DNA of 64,000 nt, from assembly GCA_024346935.1 (NCBI GenBank), contig AP024879.1:992001-1056000 (forward strand). The letters are read 5' to 3'. Source of the DNA: Vibrio inusitatus (GTDB lineage: Bacteria > Pseudomonadota > Gammaproteobacteria > Enterobacterales > Vibrionaceae). The position numbers were made by a program, and so were the translations under genes. This document shows, piece after piece, positions 52,754-61,389 of this stretch. The notes beneath the pieces were generated by a model. That model worked only from the letters and a program-made list of their open reading frames with translations, did not search any database and was not told the DNA's origin. How positions within the stretch are numbered: the stretch's first letter is position 1; each line of letters begins with the position of its first letter.

Positions 52754-54961
52754 TTACGCATCACTCTTGTATGCATAATTGTAGTAACCATAGGTGTAGT
52801 AACTAGACGCTGTTTTCTCTACTGCGTTGAGAATAACGCCCTTAGTTTCAACACCGGCTTGTTCTAGTCGGTCGCTGGCCACTTCGAGTTCTTTCGTTGA
52901 TGTTAAGGCGAATCGGGATACCATTAATGTAGTACCACTGTGGCGACCGACGATTGCTGCATCTGTTACAGCAAGTACTGGTGGTGTATCGATTAGAACG
53001 ATGTCGTAGTTTTCACTCGCCCATTCAATTAACTCGGTAAATCTTGCATGCATCAATAGCTCTGATGGATTTGGTGGTGTTTTACCTTTAGAGATAAAAT
53101 CTAGATTATCAAGCACAGAAGTATGAAGCGCTTCTTTAACGCTTTTGCTACCTACTAAGATTTCAGACAGACCCAAATTATGAGGAAGCTTTGCACTAGC
53201 ACCAATATGCCCTTTACGCATATCCGCATCGATAATGAGTGCTTTTTGTCCACTACTTGCGATAACTGCTGCAAAGTTAGTTGAAACAAAAGACTTACCA
53301 ATATCCGGCGATGGACCCGTAATCATAATAACGTTGTTTTTCGCTTCCATCATAGCGAAATGAAGGCTCGTACGAAGTGAACGTAATGCTTCAATAGCTA
53401 GATCTGCTGGGTTAATCTCCGTTAACAGAGCATCCTGAACAGGTATTGCCTTTTTCGCTTTCTTTAACTTTTGTATCTGCTTGTTTAATTTCTCTTGTTG
53501 CTCTGATCTAGGAATCGTCGCATATACAGACAAGCCAATTTCTTCGATTTGGTCAGGGCTTTCAACACCACGATGGAATGCCGCGCGAAGAAGCACAAAT
53601 GCCACACTCAACATACCGCCTAATAGCGTTGCCAAAACAGCAATCAGCGGTTTTTTAGGTTTTACTGCTATACCATTAGACTCTGCTTTATCCAAGATAC
53701 GAACGTTACCTACAGTACTTGCTTTAACAATCGCCAGTTCTTGTGATTTGTTTAGAAGTTGAACGTAAATTTCTTGGTTCACTTGAACATCACGCGTTAG
53801 ACGTAACACCTCACGTTGAGTTTTAGGAAGCTTTTTGATTTGACCTTCTAATCTGCGCTTTTGCGCTAGTAACGTTTTACGTTTTTCCAATACTGCAATA
53901 TAAGCAGGATGCTGTTTAGTAAAGCGCTGAGCAAGTTCACTTTCTTTAAAAGTTAATTCATTGAGTTGAGACTCTAACTCAACCATTACTTTCAACGTAG
54001 ATTGTGCTTCTAGACCTAAATCAACAGACTCATTGTCTTGACGGTATTGATTTAGAGCATCCTCATTGATTGTGAGTTGGTCTTTTATCTCAGGAAGCTT
54101 ATCTTTCAGGAAGTCCAAGCTGTTTTCTGCTTCAGCCGCATTTCTATCAACATTCTGCAAAAAGTAATTAGTTGCAACGTCATTGAGTAAGTCAATGTTT
54201 TGGCTAGCGTCTGGACCTTCAAACCCGAAGGAAAGAATACCTGATTGCTTGCCTCGTTCAGAAACGGTAAGGCCTGCAGAAAGCCAGTTAATAGCGCTTA
54301 ATTTAGAACGCTTTGCAAGATTAAATTCTTGGTCCTGCGGTCCATCTAAGTAAGATACGAAAATAGAGAATGGCGTTTGTTCATTATTGATAGACTCATC
54401 TGATGATTTAGCTAACTCACCAACTTTACCCTTCAGTACCAACGTATCATTGAGATCGAATAGTGAGTACTCACCCGTTTGCGGGTTATTCAGCGTAAGT
54501 GTATAACCGCCAGCTTCTGCGTAGTCAGGAATGTCAAAACGCTCTACTTTAATATGCGCTTCATTTCCTAAGCGTGTTGCAAGCCCTTTACCAATAACAG
54601 GAAGATAATTTGGCTGTGCAACAGTCGTTAAATTGAACTTATCAACCGTCTTACCCAATACCATACGAGATTTAATAATCTCGATTTCAGTTGCCGCATT
54701 AGACTCTTGTGCAAACATGTCGCTTAAGCCTTCACTTAACACCGGCATGCCACTATTTTTTTGCTCCACCTGCACTAAAGCATCGGCTTTGTAGATTGGT
54801 GTCGCCAATAACGCATACGTCACACCTAGAGCAGCAAAGACAAAAGTAGTAAAGATGATGATCCATTTACCATCAAGTAATAGACCTAGCAATTTACCTA
54901 AGTCTATTACGTCTGGTTGTGGTGGCTGTTGAGAGCGCTGTGAACGAGTATTTTGGGTCAT
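52754..54961 (-). CDS. wzc: Polysaccharide co-polymerase / BY tyrosine kinase Wzc
   Basis: A 735-aa inner-membrane protein. Two membrane helices (about residues 32-52 and 430-450) flank a periplasmic Wzz-type domain with coiled coil. The cytoplasmic BY-kinase domain has Walker A ITGPSPDIGKSF (about 545-556), Walker A-prime ALIIDADMRKG and Walker B DIVLIDTPPVLAV. The C-terminus holds a tyrosine cluster, ASSYYTYGYYNYAYKSDA, the autophosphorylation tail. With Wzb and Wza it controls polymer length and export. Confidence 0.95.
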   Translation of the reverse strand: MTQNTRSQRSQQPPQPDVIDLGKLLGLLLDGKWIIIFTTFVFAALGVTYALLATPIYKADALVQVEQKNSGMPVLSEGLSDMFAQESNAATEIEIIKSRMVLGKTVDKFNLTTVAQPNYLPVIGKGLATRLGNEAHIKVERFDIPDYAEAGGYTLTLNNPQTGEYSLFDLNDTLVLKGKVGELAKSSDESINNEQTPFSIFVSYLDGPQDQEFNLAKRSKLSAINWLSAGLTVSERGKQSGILSFGFEGPDASQNIDLLNDVATNYFLQNVDRNAAEAENSLDFLKDKLPEIKDQLTINEDALNQYRQDNESVDLGLEAQSTLKVMVELESQLNELTFKESELAQRFTKQHPAYIAVLEKRKTLLAQKRRLEGQIKKLPKTQREVLRLTRDVQVNQEIYVQLLNKSQELAIVKASTVGNVRILDKAESNGIAVKPKKPLIAVLATLLGGMLSVAFVLLRAAFHRGVESPDQIEEIGLSVYATIPRSEQQEKLNKQIQKLKKAKKAIPVQDALLTEINPADLAIEALRSLRTSLHFAMMEAKNNVIMITGPSPDIGKSFVSTNFAAVIASSGQKALIIDADMRKGHIGASAKLPHNLGLSEILVGSKSVKEALHTSVLDNLDFISKGKTPPNPSELLMHARFTELIEWASENYDIVLIDTPPVLAVTDAAIVGRHSGTTLMVSRFALTSTKELEVASDRLEQAGVETKGVILNAVEKTASSYYTYGYYNYAYKSDA

Positions 54962-54996
54962 ATAATTTAATGGTTCTGGGATTTATTAATAGGGGT

Positions 54997-55097
54997 CAGC
55001 TATCAGCTATCAGCTATCAGCTATCAGCTACAAGTTTTAAGATTGAAGCTAGCAACTAGCAACTAGCAACTAGCAACTAGCAACTAGCAACTAGCAA
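54997..55097. repeat. Two 7-bp minisatellites between wzc and wzb
   Basis: Nearly five copies of CAGCTAT (54997-55030) and six copies plus five bases of AGCAACT (55051-55097) lie in the 147-bp gap. Both units are 7 bp and share the AGC and CTA words. Similar heptads occur at 59472-59512 and in single form after 63123. Confidence 0.95.
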
Positions 55098-55108
55098 TTA
55101 CAATTTTT

Positions 55109-55534
55109 TTAGAGGCGCTTGAGCCATTCTTTGGCTGATTTATCAATCAACTCATATACATGTTCAAACGCTTCAAAGCTTTGTTTATATGGATCTGGGA
55201 TTTCTTTGTTTAACCAGTGTCCATACAACATCGTTTTACCGCGTGCAGCTGGGGCAAGTTTAGTAATAGCATCAATATGCCCTTTTTCCATAACAAGAAT
55301 AAGGTCATTATCAGCAATCATTTTAGTTGTTATTTGGCGAGCTGCATGCTCAGTTAAGTCTACATCATGTAATGCTGACACTTTGACCGAGTTCTCATCT
55401 GCCGGCTTATCGACAAGCGCACCTAAACCAGCGGAAGTTATTGTCTTGGCAGGTAATGCTTGCTTTAAAATTTCTTCGCCAATTGGACTGCGACATATAT
55501 TACCAATGCAGACCACTAAGATATTATTAAACAT
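55109..55534 (-). CDS. wzb: Low-molecular-weight protein tyrosine phosphatase Wzb
   Basis: A 141-aa phosphatase with the active-site loop VCIGNICRSP (C9, R15), TSAGLGALVDKPAD and the general-acid segment EIPDPYKQS. It removes phosphate from the Wzc tyrosine tail, and cycling of this modification is needed for polymerisation and export. Encoded between wza and wzc as in group-1 capsule loci. Confidence 0.94.
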   Translation of the reverse strand: MFNNILVVCIGNICRSPIGEEILKQALPAKTITSAGLGALVDKPADENSVKVSALHDVDLTEHAARQITTKMIADNDLILVMEKGHIDAITKLAPAARGKTMLYGHWLNKEIPDPYKQSFEAFEHVYELIDKSAKEWLKRL

Positions 55535-55559
55535 TGTATCACTTCGCTACGTTGGCAAA

Positions 55560-56837
55560 TTACCAGTTACGGACTCGGTTAACGAACTCACTACCATCAT
55601 TCAATGCAGTAATCGTCGGCAACAATTGACGAACAACACGGTTATATTGTTCGATTGGTGCAGCGGTGACATAAACAACATCGTATGCTTCTAGCTCAAA
55701 CTCAGTGCCTGTCACTAGGGCAGTCGCATCACTAATATCTAACTGATAAACATTAGCGACGATATGTTCTGGTCTTGGTTGCTTGCCTTGTTTTGCCAGT
55801 TCTTGCTTCTCAGCTTCAAGCTCTTTTCTTTCGTCTTCACTCAGTGATTGGTCTCGAACCTGTGCTAAATATTCTTCGTGTTGCTTATCGCGCTGGCCAC
55901 TACGGAAAACGAACACACCCGTCGCATTAGCTGCTAATTCATTGATGCCACCGACTTCACTCAATGCTTCAGTAAGGGTCATGCCTGAACGATCAATCTT
56001 CAACTGTGTTGGATTATTGACTTCACCTAGCACAAATACTTTTTGTGCATCATTTCGAGGAACATGGATAATATCCCCTTTTTGCAACAAGCGGTTTTCG
56101 GTCAAATCACCATTTTGCATTAAATCATGCAAAGACAGTGTCTCCGCCTTACCATCACGCGTAAGGGTAACGTTACGCCAGTCTGCATCCGAGGTTAGGC
56201 CACCAGCTTGATTGATAGCATCTAAGAAAGTAAGGGGCACGTTAGTAAGCGGCTGATAGCCTGGCTGGCGAATCTCACCCGTTACATACGCTTTTTGGGA
56301 ACGGAAACCAGCAATGTTAACGTCAACCTGTGGGCTCTCAATGTAACGAGCTAAGCGGTGGGAGATTTCTTTACGTACTTCTGTAACCGTTCTATCCGCA
56401 ACTTTTACAAACCCAATGTATGGATAGAAAATTGTTCCATCAGCATGCACCCAGTGACCCGCATCTTGCGCACTACGGTAAGAACCCGCAGGAATCGTTA
56501 GTTCAGGATGATCCCATATAGTGATATTAAGAATATCACCAGGACCAATGACGTACTCATAGTTTGCAATCTCTGCATCAAGAGCAGGGTTACTACGAGA
56601 ATGAGCCTCTACATTAAAATCGGCAGCAAAACGGCTAACAAACGATGGCGATAAAGGATAAACGTTAACCACGTTGACTGGTGTTTCAGCTAATTCTTGT
56701 TCAGACATTTGAGATTCGTCTGGAGAGGTGTTGTAAATTTGCTTATCACCAAGATCAACCGTTGACCCCGGCATAGTACAACCCGATATGGCAAGCATTG
56801 TTGCTAACGGCAACACCGTTTTAAAATGAAGTTTCAT
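55560..56837 (-). CDS. wza: Outer-membrane polysaccharide export lipoprotein Wza
   Basis: ATG 56837 is chosen because it gives a lipoprotein signal, MKLHFKTVLPLATMLAISGC, with the lipidated cysteine at residue 20; the frame extends 18 codons further upstream. The mature part has YVIGPGDILNITIWDHPELT (polysaccharide-export domain) and SLBB domains (YVTGEIRQPGYQPLTN, VFVLGEVNNPTQL). Wza octamers form the outer-membrane exit channel. No good Shine-Dalgarno site precedes the ATG. The ops element lies about 60 nt upstream. Confidence 0.93.
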   Translation of the reverse strand: MKLHFKTVLPLATMLAISGCTMPGSTVDLGDKQIYNTSPDESQMSEQELAETPVNVVNVYPLSPSFVSRFAADFNVEAHSRSNPALDAEIANYEYVIGPGDILNITIWDHPELTIPAGSYRSAQDAGHWVHADGTIFYPYIGFVKVADRTVTEVRKEISHRLARYIESPQVDVNIAGFRSQKAYVTGEIRQPGYQPLTNVPLTFLDAINQAGGLTSDADWRNVTLTRDGKAETLSLHDLMQNGDLTENRLLQKGDIIHVPRNDAQKVFVLGEVNNPTQLKIDRSGMTLTEALSEVGGINELAANATGVFVFRSGQRDKQHEEYLAQVRDQSLSEDERKELEAEKQELAKQGKQPRPEHIVANVYQLDISDATALVTGTEFELEAYDVVYVTAAPIEQYNRVVRQLLPTITALNDGSEFVNRVRNW

Positions 56838-56897
56838 AAGAAGGAGTATAAGTTCTTTTTGAGTGAGCGGTATTCTACACGATTTGCGCAATTTGGA

Positions 56898-56909
56898 TAC
56901 GCTACCGCC
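56898..56909 (-). promoter_or_regulatory. ops element (JUMPStart core) for RfaH
   Basis: The minus strand reads GGCGGTAGCGTA, matching the ops consensus GGCGGTAGCGT in the leader of wza. RNA polymerase pauses there and recruits RfaH, which suppresses termination through long polysaccharide operons. Its orientation and distance from wza are right for the 29-kb minus-strand cluster. Confidence 0.88.
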
Positions 56910-56978
56910 CAGAGGATTATTCGAAATTCCACGATTCGATGTTGTTTAGATTTGAGGTTAACCCCCACTAATTATGCA

Positions 56979-57003
56979 CCCAATGCAAAAGATTGCATTT
57001 GGG
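56979..57003 (-). promoter_or_regulatory. Leader hairpin upstream of ops
   Basis: CCCAATGCAA (56979-56988) pairs with TTGCATTTGGG (56993-57003), giving a compact stem-loop about 70 nt upstream of ops in the wza leader. It could be a promoter-proximal pause or attenuation structure. The transcription start was not located; 57004-57650 is AT-rich without a supportable gene. Confidence 0.5.
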
Positions 57004-57659
57004 CGGGGATTTAACACTCTTAAGCGATGCAAATCCTTGATCCGCATCACATTTAAATTCGTATTGATGAGCTTTATGGTACCTTGTACCTTTAATTCAT
57101 TCAACTAATTCATAACGCTTATCTGTAAGTTTTAGCTATAAACAAAATGCTAAAAAATCGATAACAGAGCCCACATTAAAAACTAACAACAAATGATAGC
57201 CAAATATGATTTCCAATTCATATTCCATCTGATGGACGTGGCGTAAAATGACAGATTATTTTTACAACTTAATGAATAGCATCGCTGAATAATACTTTCG
57301 AGGTAGAACAATAACTCTAAAAACATCAATATATCAAATTATTTTGTAAAATATCAAAAAAATATAAGCCTAATGATGCATAAGGTTTAATTTAGATCAA
57401 ATTGATATTTTCAAACATCATCATTATGTAACAAATTGAAATTAATACTAAATATGTTTTGCTCATCATTAGTTGTGGCTAATTTGTATATGGCAGGTAG
57501 TAAGCTTGATTTGATTGGGACTGTTCTGGTTTTCGAGACGATATTTAACAACAATCGTCTTGAGAAGAAGTATCATTTCGTCTAAATGGCGGAAATTGAT
57601 AACAATATTCCTGTTGTGGCGCATCAGCGGCATTTGATGATGACAAGTGACGATTGGCT

Positions 57660-58215
57660 GAAGAGATCCTCGATAGGAGCACTCGAGGATGACGTTTTTT
57701 ATTCCAGGGGGAGTGATTCAGTAAAAAGTACTTCAGTTTTGGATGAGCTAACTATACCTAACGACAAAGCAACTCCACTAAGTCGTCGTCTCCGAGGGTT
57801 TTTATCGGAGACCTTTTCAACTGAAGAACGATTAGATCCTCGATAAGAGCGCTCGAGGATGACGTCTTTTATTCCAGGGTGTGTGATTCACTAAAAAGGG
57901 CTTTAGTCTCGAATGCACACAAATATATCCAAGAACAAACAACTCCACCAAGTCGTCGTCTCCGAATTTTTTTATCGGAGATCTTTTCTACTGATGAACG
58001 ATTAGATCCTCGATAAGAGCGCTCGAGGATGACGTCTTTTTTATTCCGGGGGAGTTATTCAGTAAAAAGTACTTGAGTTTCGGATGAGCCAAATATACCC
58101 AAGGACAAAGCCCCCGACCAAGTCGTCGTCTCCGAGTTTTTTTATCGGAGACCTTTTCTACTGATGAACAATTAGATCCTTGATAAAAGCACTCGAGGAT
58201 GACGTCTTTTTAGTG
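57660..58215. repeat. Tandem repeat of about 171 bp, 3.3 copies
   Basis: Copies begin near 57660, 57829, 58001 and 58172 (partial). Each carries two stem-loops: ATCCTCGA...TCGAGGAT and GTCTCCGA...TCGGAGAC. Between them is a variable stretch with TTATTCC-GGG and GTAAAAAGT. An 86-codon frame at 57586-57846 crosses the first copy and is an artefact of the repeat. The rest of 58216-58493 shows no gene and should include the cysD promoter. Confidence 0.85.
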
Positions 58216-58493
58216 ATATCTCTAATTTCCCTATACTTTATCGCTGCAAACCTATCCTTTAAAACCTTTAGTTATAACTATTGTCTTTTTATGCTTTGAG
58301 CATAAACATAAACAATCCACTACCACCACCCAGGTTAAACTATTGATATTTATAGCTTAATTTTCAATTCAGCCATAAGAAACCTTCTCTTAGTCCTTAC
58401 TCGCCTATCTTAGACTGTTTGATTATGAGTCAAATGCTCTGTTTGTTGTTAGTTTTCTAGCACACCGAAACAATAGGGATAGAACTTTCGACT

Positions 58494-59402
58494 ATGGATA
58501 CAGCCAGACTTACTCACTTAAAGGCTCTAGAAGCTGAATCAATTCAAATCTTCCGTGAAGTGACCGCTGAGTTTGAGAACCCAGTAATGCTTTACTCTAT
58601 CGGTAAAGACTCTTCGGTATTATTACATTTAGCTCGAAAAGCTTTCTACCCAGCGAAAGTTCCGTTTCCCCTTCTGCACGTCGACACGAACTGGAAATTC
58701 AAGCAAATGATTGAGTTTCGAGATGAACTGGCAGACAAATATGAACTCGATCTTATCGTCCACAAAAACCAACGCGGTTTAGACATGGACATCAGCCCTT
58801 TTACTCACGGTAGCGCTAAGCATACCGACATCATGAAAACTGAATCCTTAAAACAAGCACTGGATGAACACGGTTTCGATGCCGCCTTCGGTGGTGCACG
58901 CCGAGATGAAGAAAAGTCACGCGCTAAAGAGCGTGTCTATTCATTCCGCGACCAAAACCATCGTTGGGATCCAAAGAATCAACGCCCAGAACTTTGGCAA
59001 GTTTATAACGCCCGAGTCGACAAAGGTGAAAGTATCCGTGTCTTCCCGCTATCAAACTGGACTGAGCTTGATATCTGGCAATACATCTATCTAGAAAACA
59101 TCGACATGGTGCCTCTGTACTTTGCTAAAGAACGTCCTGTCGTTGAACGCGATGGCACCTTAATTATGGTTGATGATGAACGTATGCCTCTTGAGCCAGG
59201 TGAAACCCCAGAAATGAAGAAGGTTCGTTTTAGAACTTTAGGTTGTTATCCGCTGACGGGGGCTATTGAATCGCAGGCCGAGACTTTGCCTGAGATTATT
59301 CAGGAAATGCTTTTAACTGCCACTTCTGAAAGACAAGGACGAGTAATTGATAATGATTCTTCTGGGTCGATGGAGAAGAAGAAGATGGAGGGGTATTTTT
59401 AG
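58494..59402 (+). CDS. cysD: Sulfate adenylyltransferase subunit 2
   Basis: A 302-aa PP-loop enzyme with the ATP-pyrophosphatase motif YSIGKDSSVLLHL (residues 34-46), FDAAFGGARRDEEKSRAKER and LGCYPLTGAIES. With CysN it makes adenosine 5-prime-phosphosulfate from ATP and sulfate, the first step of sulfate assimilation. Length matches the family. It is separated from cysN by 570 bp that include a repeat and an inserted small gene. Confidence 0.97.
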   Translation: MDTARLTHLKALEAESIQIFREVTAEFENPVMLYSIGKDSSVLLHLARKAFYPAKVPFPLLHVDTNWKFKQMIEFRDELADKYELDLIVHKNQRGLDMDISPFTHGSAKHTDIMKTESLKQALDEHGFDAAFGGARRDEEKSRAKERVYSFRDQNHRWDPKNQRPELWQVYNARVDKGESIRVFPLSNWTELDIWQYIYLENIDMVPLYFAKERPVVERDGTLIMVDDERMPLEPGETPEMKKVRFRTLGCYPLTGAIESQAETLPEIIQEMLLTATSERQGRVIDNDSSGSMEKKKMEGYF

Positions 59403-59471
59403 CGGAAGCTACAAAGTGAGAGCTACGAGTTTTTAGCTGCAAGCTACGAGATAAGAAGTAAAGACTAAAAA

Positions 59472-59512
59472 CTAGAAGCTAGAAGCTAGAAGCTAGAAGC
59501 TAGAAGCTAGAA
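59472..59512. repeat. 7-bp minisatellite (CTAGAAG)x5.9
   Basis: Five CTAGAAG units and six bases of a sixth lie 70 bp upstream of the four-helix-bundle gene. Further degenerate AGCTA words occur before (59406-59450) and after that gene (59928-59960). The array resembles those at 54997 and 55051. Confidence 0.95.
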
Positions 59513-59581
59513 AATTTAATCATTTTTTCAAACCTTGCAACTTCTTCATTTAGCCAAGCTTTGTGAGTGTAGGCGGTGAAG

Positions 59582-59929
59582 ATGAATTTTGAAAAATTGG
59601 CTGTATGGAAGCGATCTGTCAGGTTATCGGCGGATATTTACATGGAAACAAAGTGCCTTAAAGACTTTGGATTTCGTGACCAGTTAACACGTTCTGGTTT
59701 ATCTGTACCTAGCAATATTGCTGAGGGTATGACTCGTTCTAGCCCCAGAGAAAAGATTCGGTTTTTAGATATTAGTCGCTCGTCTCTTGCTGAGGCAAAA
59801 ACGCAGATAATAATAGGCTACAAAATCAATTATCTATCAAAACACAAAGTTGAAGTTTGGCTACAAGAAACCGACGAATTGTCCGCGATGATTACAGGAC
59901 TGATGAATAAGCTAAATGCTACTAACTAG
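59582..59929 (+). CDS. Four-helix-bundle protein (S23/IVS-encoded family)
   Basis: ATG 59582 gives 115 aa: MNFEKLAVWKRSVRLSADIY, GFRDQLTRSGLSVPSNIAEG, SRSSLAEAKTQIIIGYKI, and a final helix. This is the conserved pattern of the S23-type four-helix bundle first known from intervening sequences in 23S rRNA genes, whose biochemical role is unknown. It lies inside the cysD-cysN unit flanked by AGCT-type heptad repeats, which suggests it moved there together with those repeats. Confidence 0.85.
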   Translation: MNFEKLAVWKRSVRLSADIYMETKCLKDFGFRDQLTRSGLSVPSNIAEGMTRSSPREKIRFLDISRSSLAEAKTQIIIGYKINYLSKHKVEVWLQETDELSAMITGLMNKLNATN

Positions 59930-59970
59930 AAGCTTGAAGCTAACAGCTAGTAGCTATAAAGGGAGTTAGA

Positions 59971-61386
59971 ATGAACACAATTTCAAATTTGCTTTCAGTC
60001 GATGTGGAAGCGTATCTAAAGCAACACGAAAACAAAGATCTGCTGCGTTTTATCACTTGTGGCAGTGTGGACGATGGTAAATCAACCTTGATTGGTCGTT
60101 TGCTGTATGACAATCAAATGATTTTTGAAGATCAGCTTTTGGCCATTCAAAAAGACTCAAAGAAGTACAACACTACAGATCAAGAGTTTGACTTAGCGTT
60201 GCTCGTTGATGGATTGCAGTCTGAACGAGAGCAAGGTATTACTATCGACGTTGCTTATCGCTATTTCACTACTGACCAACGCAAATTCATTATTGCAGAT
60301 ACTCCAGGGCATGAGCAGTACACTCGCAACATGGCAACGGGTGCTTCAACGTCTGATCTCGCTATCATTTTGATTGATGCGCGACACGGCGTCCAAACCC
60401 AAACTCGTCGCCACTCCTTTATCTGTTCTTTGCTTGGCATTAAGCACGCCATTATCGCCGTCAATAAGATGGATACCGTGGACTTTAGCCAGCAGCGTTA
60501 TCAATCTATCAAGAAAGAGTATCGCGAATTTGCCAAGGAATTGAATTTCGAAAGCATTCAATTTGTTCCTGTGTCTGCCTTGCACGGCGATAATGTGGTA
60601 TTTCCGAGCAAAAATATGAGTTGGTACCCTGGCTCTACGTTAATGCGTTTACTTAACTCGGCTAAAACTAATAAAACAAAAGAAGAAGGCGAATTTAGAT
60701 TCCCGGTTCAATATGTTAACCGCCCTAATTTAGATTTTCGTGGCTTTTGTGGCACGGTTGTATCAGGAGAGATTCGTGTTGGTGATCGCATTCAGGTATT
60801 GCCATCAGGCAAAGAGAGTAAAGTTAAATCGATAGTAACATTCGATGGCGACTTAACCTCTTCATATGCAGGACAAGCGGTTACGCTCACTTTGGAAGAT
60901 GAAGTCGATATTAGCCGTGGTGACATTTTAGTGCGCCCCGATCAACAGCCACATTATTCCAATGCCGTTTCATCGAATGTCGTGTGGATGAATGAAGATG
61001 CTTTGCAACTCAACCGTGAATACCTGATAAAAGTCGGCACTAAAACAGTGACCGGACAGGTTTCTAAGATTGAGCACCGCGTCGATGTTAACAGCATGCA
61101 AAAGCTAGAGGCTAATCAGTTAAACCTAAACGAGATCGGTCTGTGTCACCTCAATCTTAATGAAAAAGTAGTGTTTGACGCCTATGACAGCAATCGTATT
61201 ACCGGCGCGTTCATCATCATCGATCGACTGACTAATGCTACTGTCGGTGCAGGTATGATTGAAGGCGCTCTAGAGAGTAAGCGTCAATCTGGTCATGAAT
61301 ATTCTGAATTTGAGCTTGAGCTAAATCAGTTGGTTCGCAAGCATTTCCCACATTGGGATGCTAAAGACTTGCTTAGCAAGGGCTAA
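59971..61386 (+). CDS. cysN: Sulfate adenylyltransferase subunit 1 (GTPase)
   Basis: A 471-aa EF-Tu-like GTPase with GSVDDGKSTLIGRLLYD (residues 31-47), GITIDVAYRYF, DTPGHEQYTRNMATGAS and VNKMDTVDFS. GTP hydrolysis drives APS formation by CysD. The C-terminal domains are complete (EVDISRGDILVR...). It follows a GGGAG site before ATG 59971. The next gene begins 3 nt after its stop. Confidence 0.97.
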   Translation: MNTISNLLSVDVEAYLKQHENKDLLRFITCGSVDDGKSTLIGRLLYDNQMIFEDQLLAIQKDSKKYNTTDQEFDLALLVDGLQSEREQGITIDVAYRYFTTDQRKFIIADTPGHEQYTRNMATGASTSDLAIILIDARHGVQTQTRRHSFICSLLGIKHAIIAVNKMDTVDFSQQRYQSIKKEYREFAKELNFESIQFVPVSALHGDNVVFPSKNMSWYPGSTLMRLLNSAKTNKTKEEGEFRFPVQYVNRPNLDFRGFCGTVVSGEIRVGDRIQVLPSGKESKVKSIVTFDGDLTSSYAGQAVTLTLEDEVDISRGDILVRPDQQPHYSNAVSSNVVWMNEDALQLNREYLIKVGTKTVTGQVSKIEHRVDVNSMQKLEANQLNLNEIGLCHLNLNEKVVFDAYDSNRITGAFIIIDRLTNATVGAGMIEGALESKRQSGHEYSEFELELNQLVRKHFPHWDAKDLLSKG

Positions 61387-61389
61387 ACA

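Noticed and set aside
54997..55097. CRISPR-like array
   Set aside because: The units are 7 bp with no spacers, so they are minisatellites; no cas genes are present in the window.
57586..57846. 86-codon plus-strand frame upstream of cysD
   Set aside because: It runs through the first copy of the 171-bp repeat and its sequence is set by the repeat stems; no start signal.
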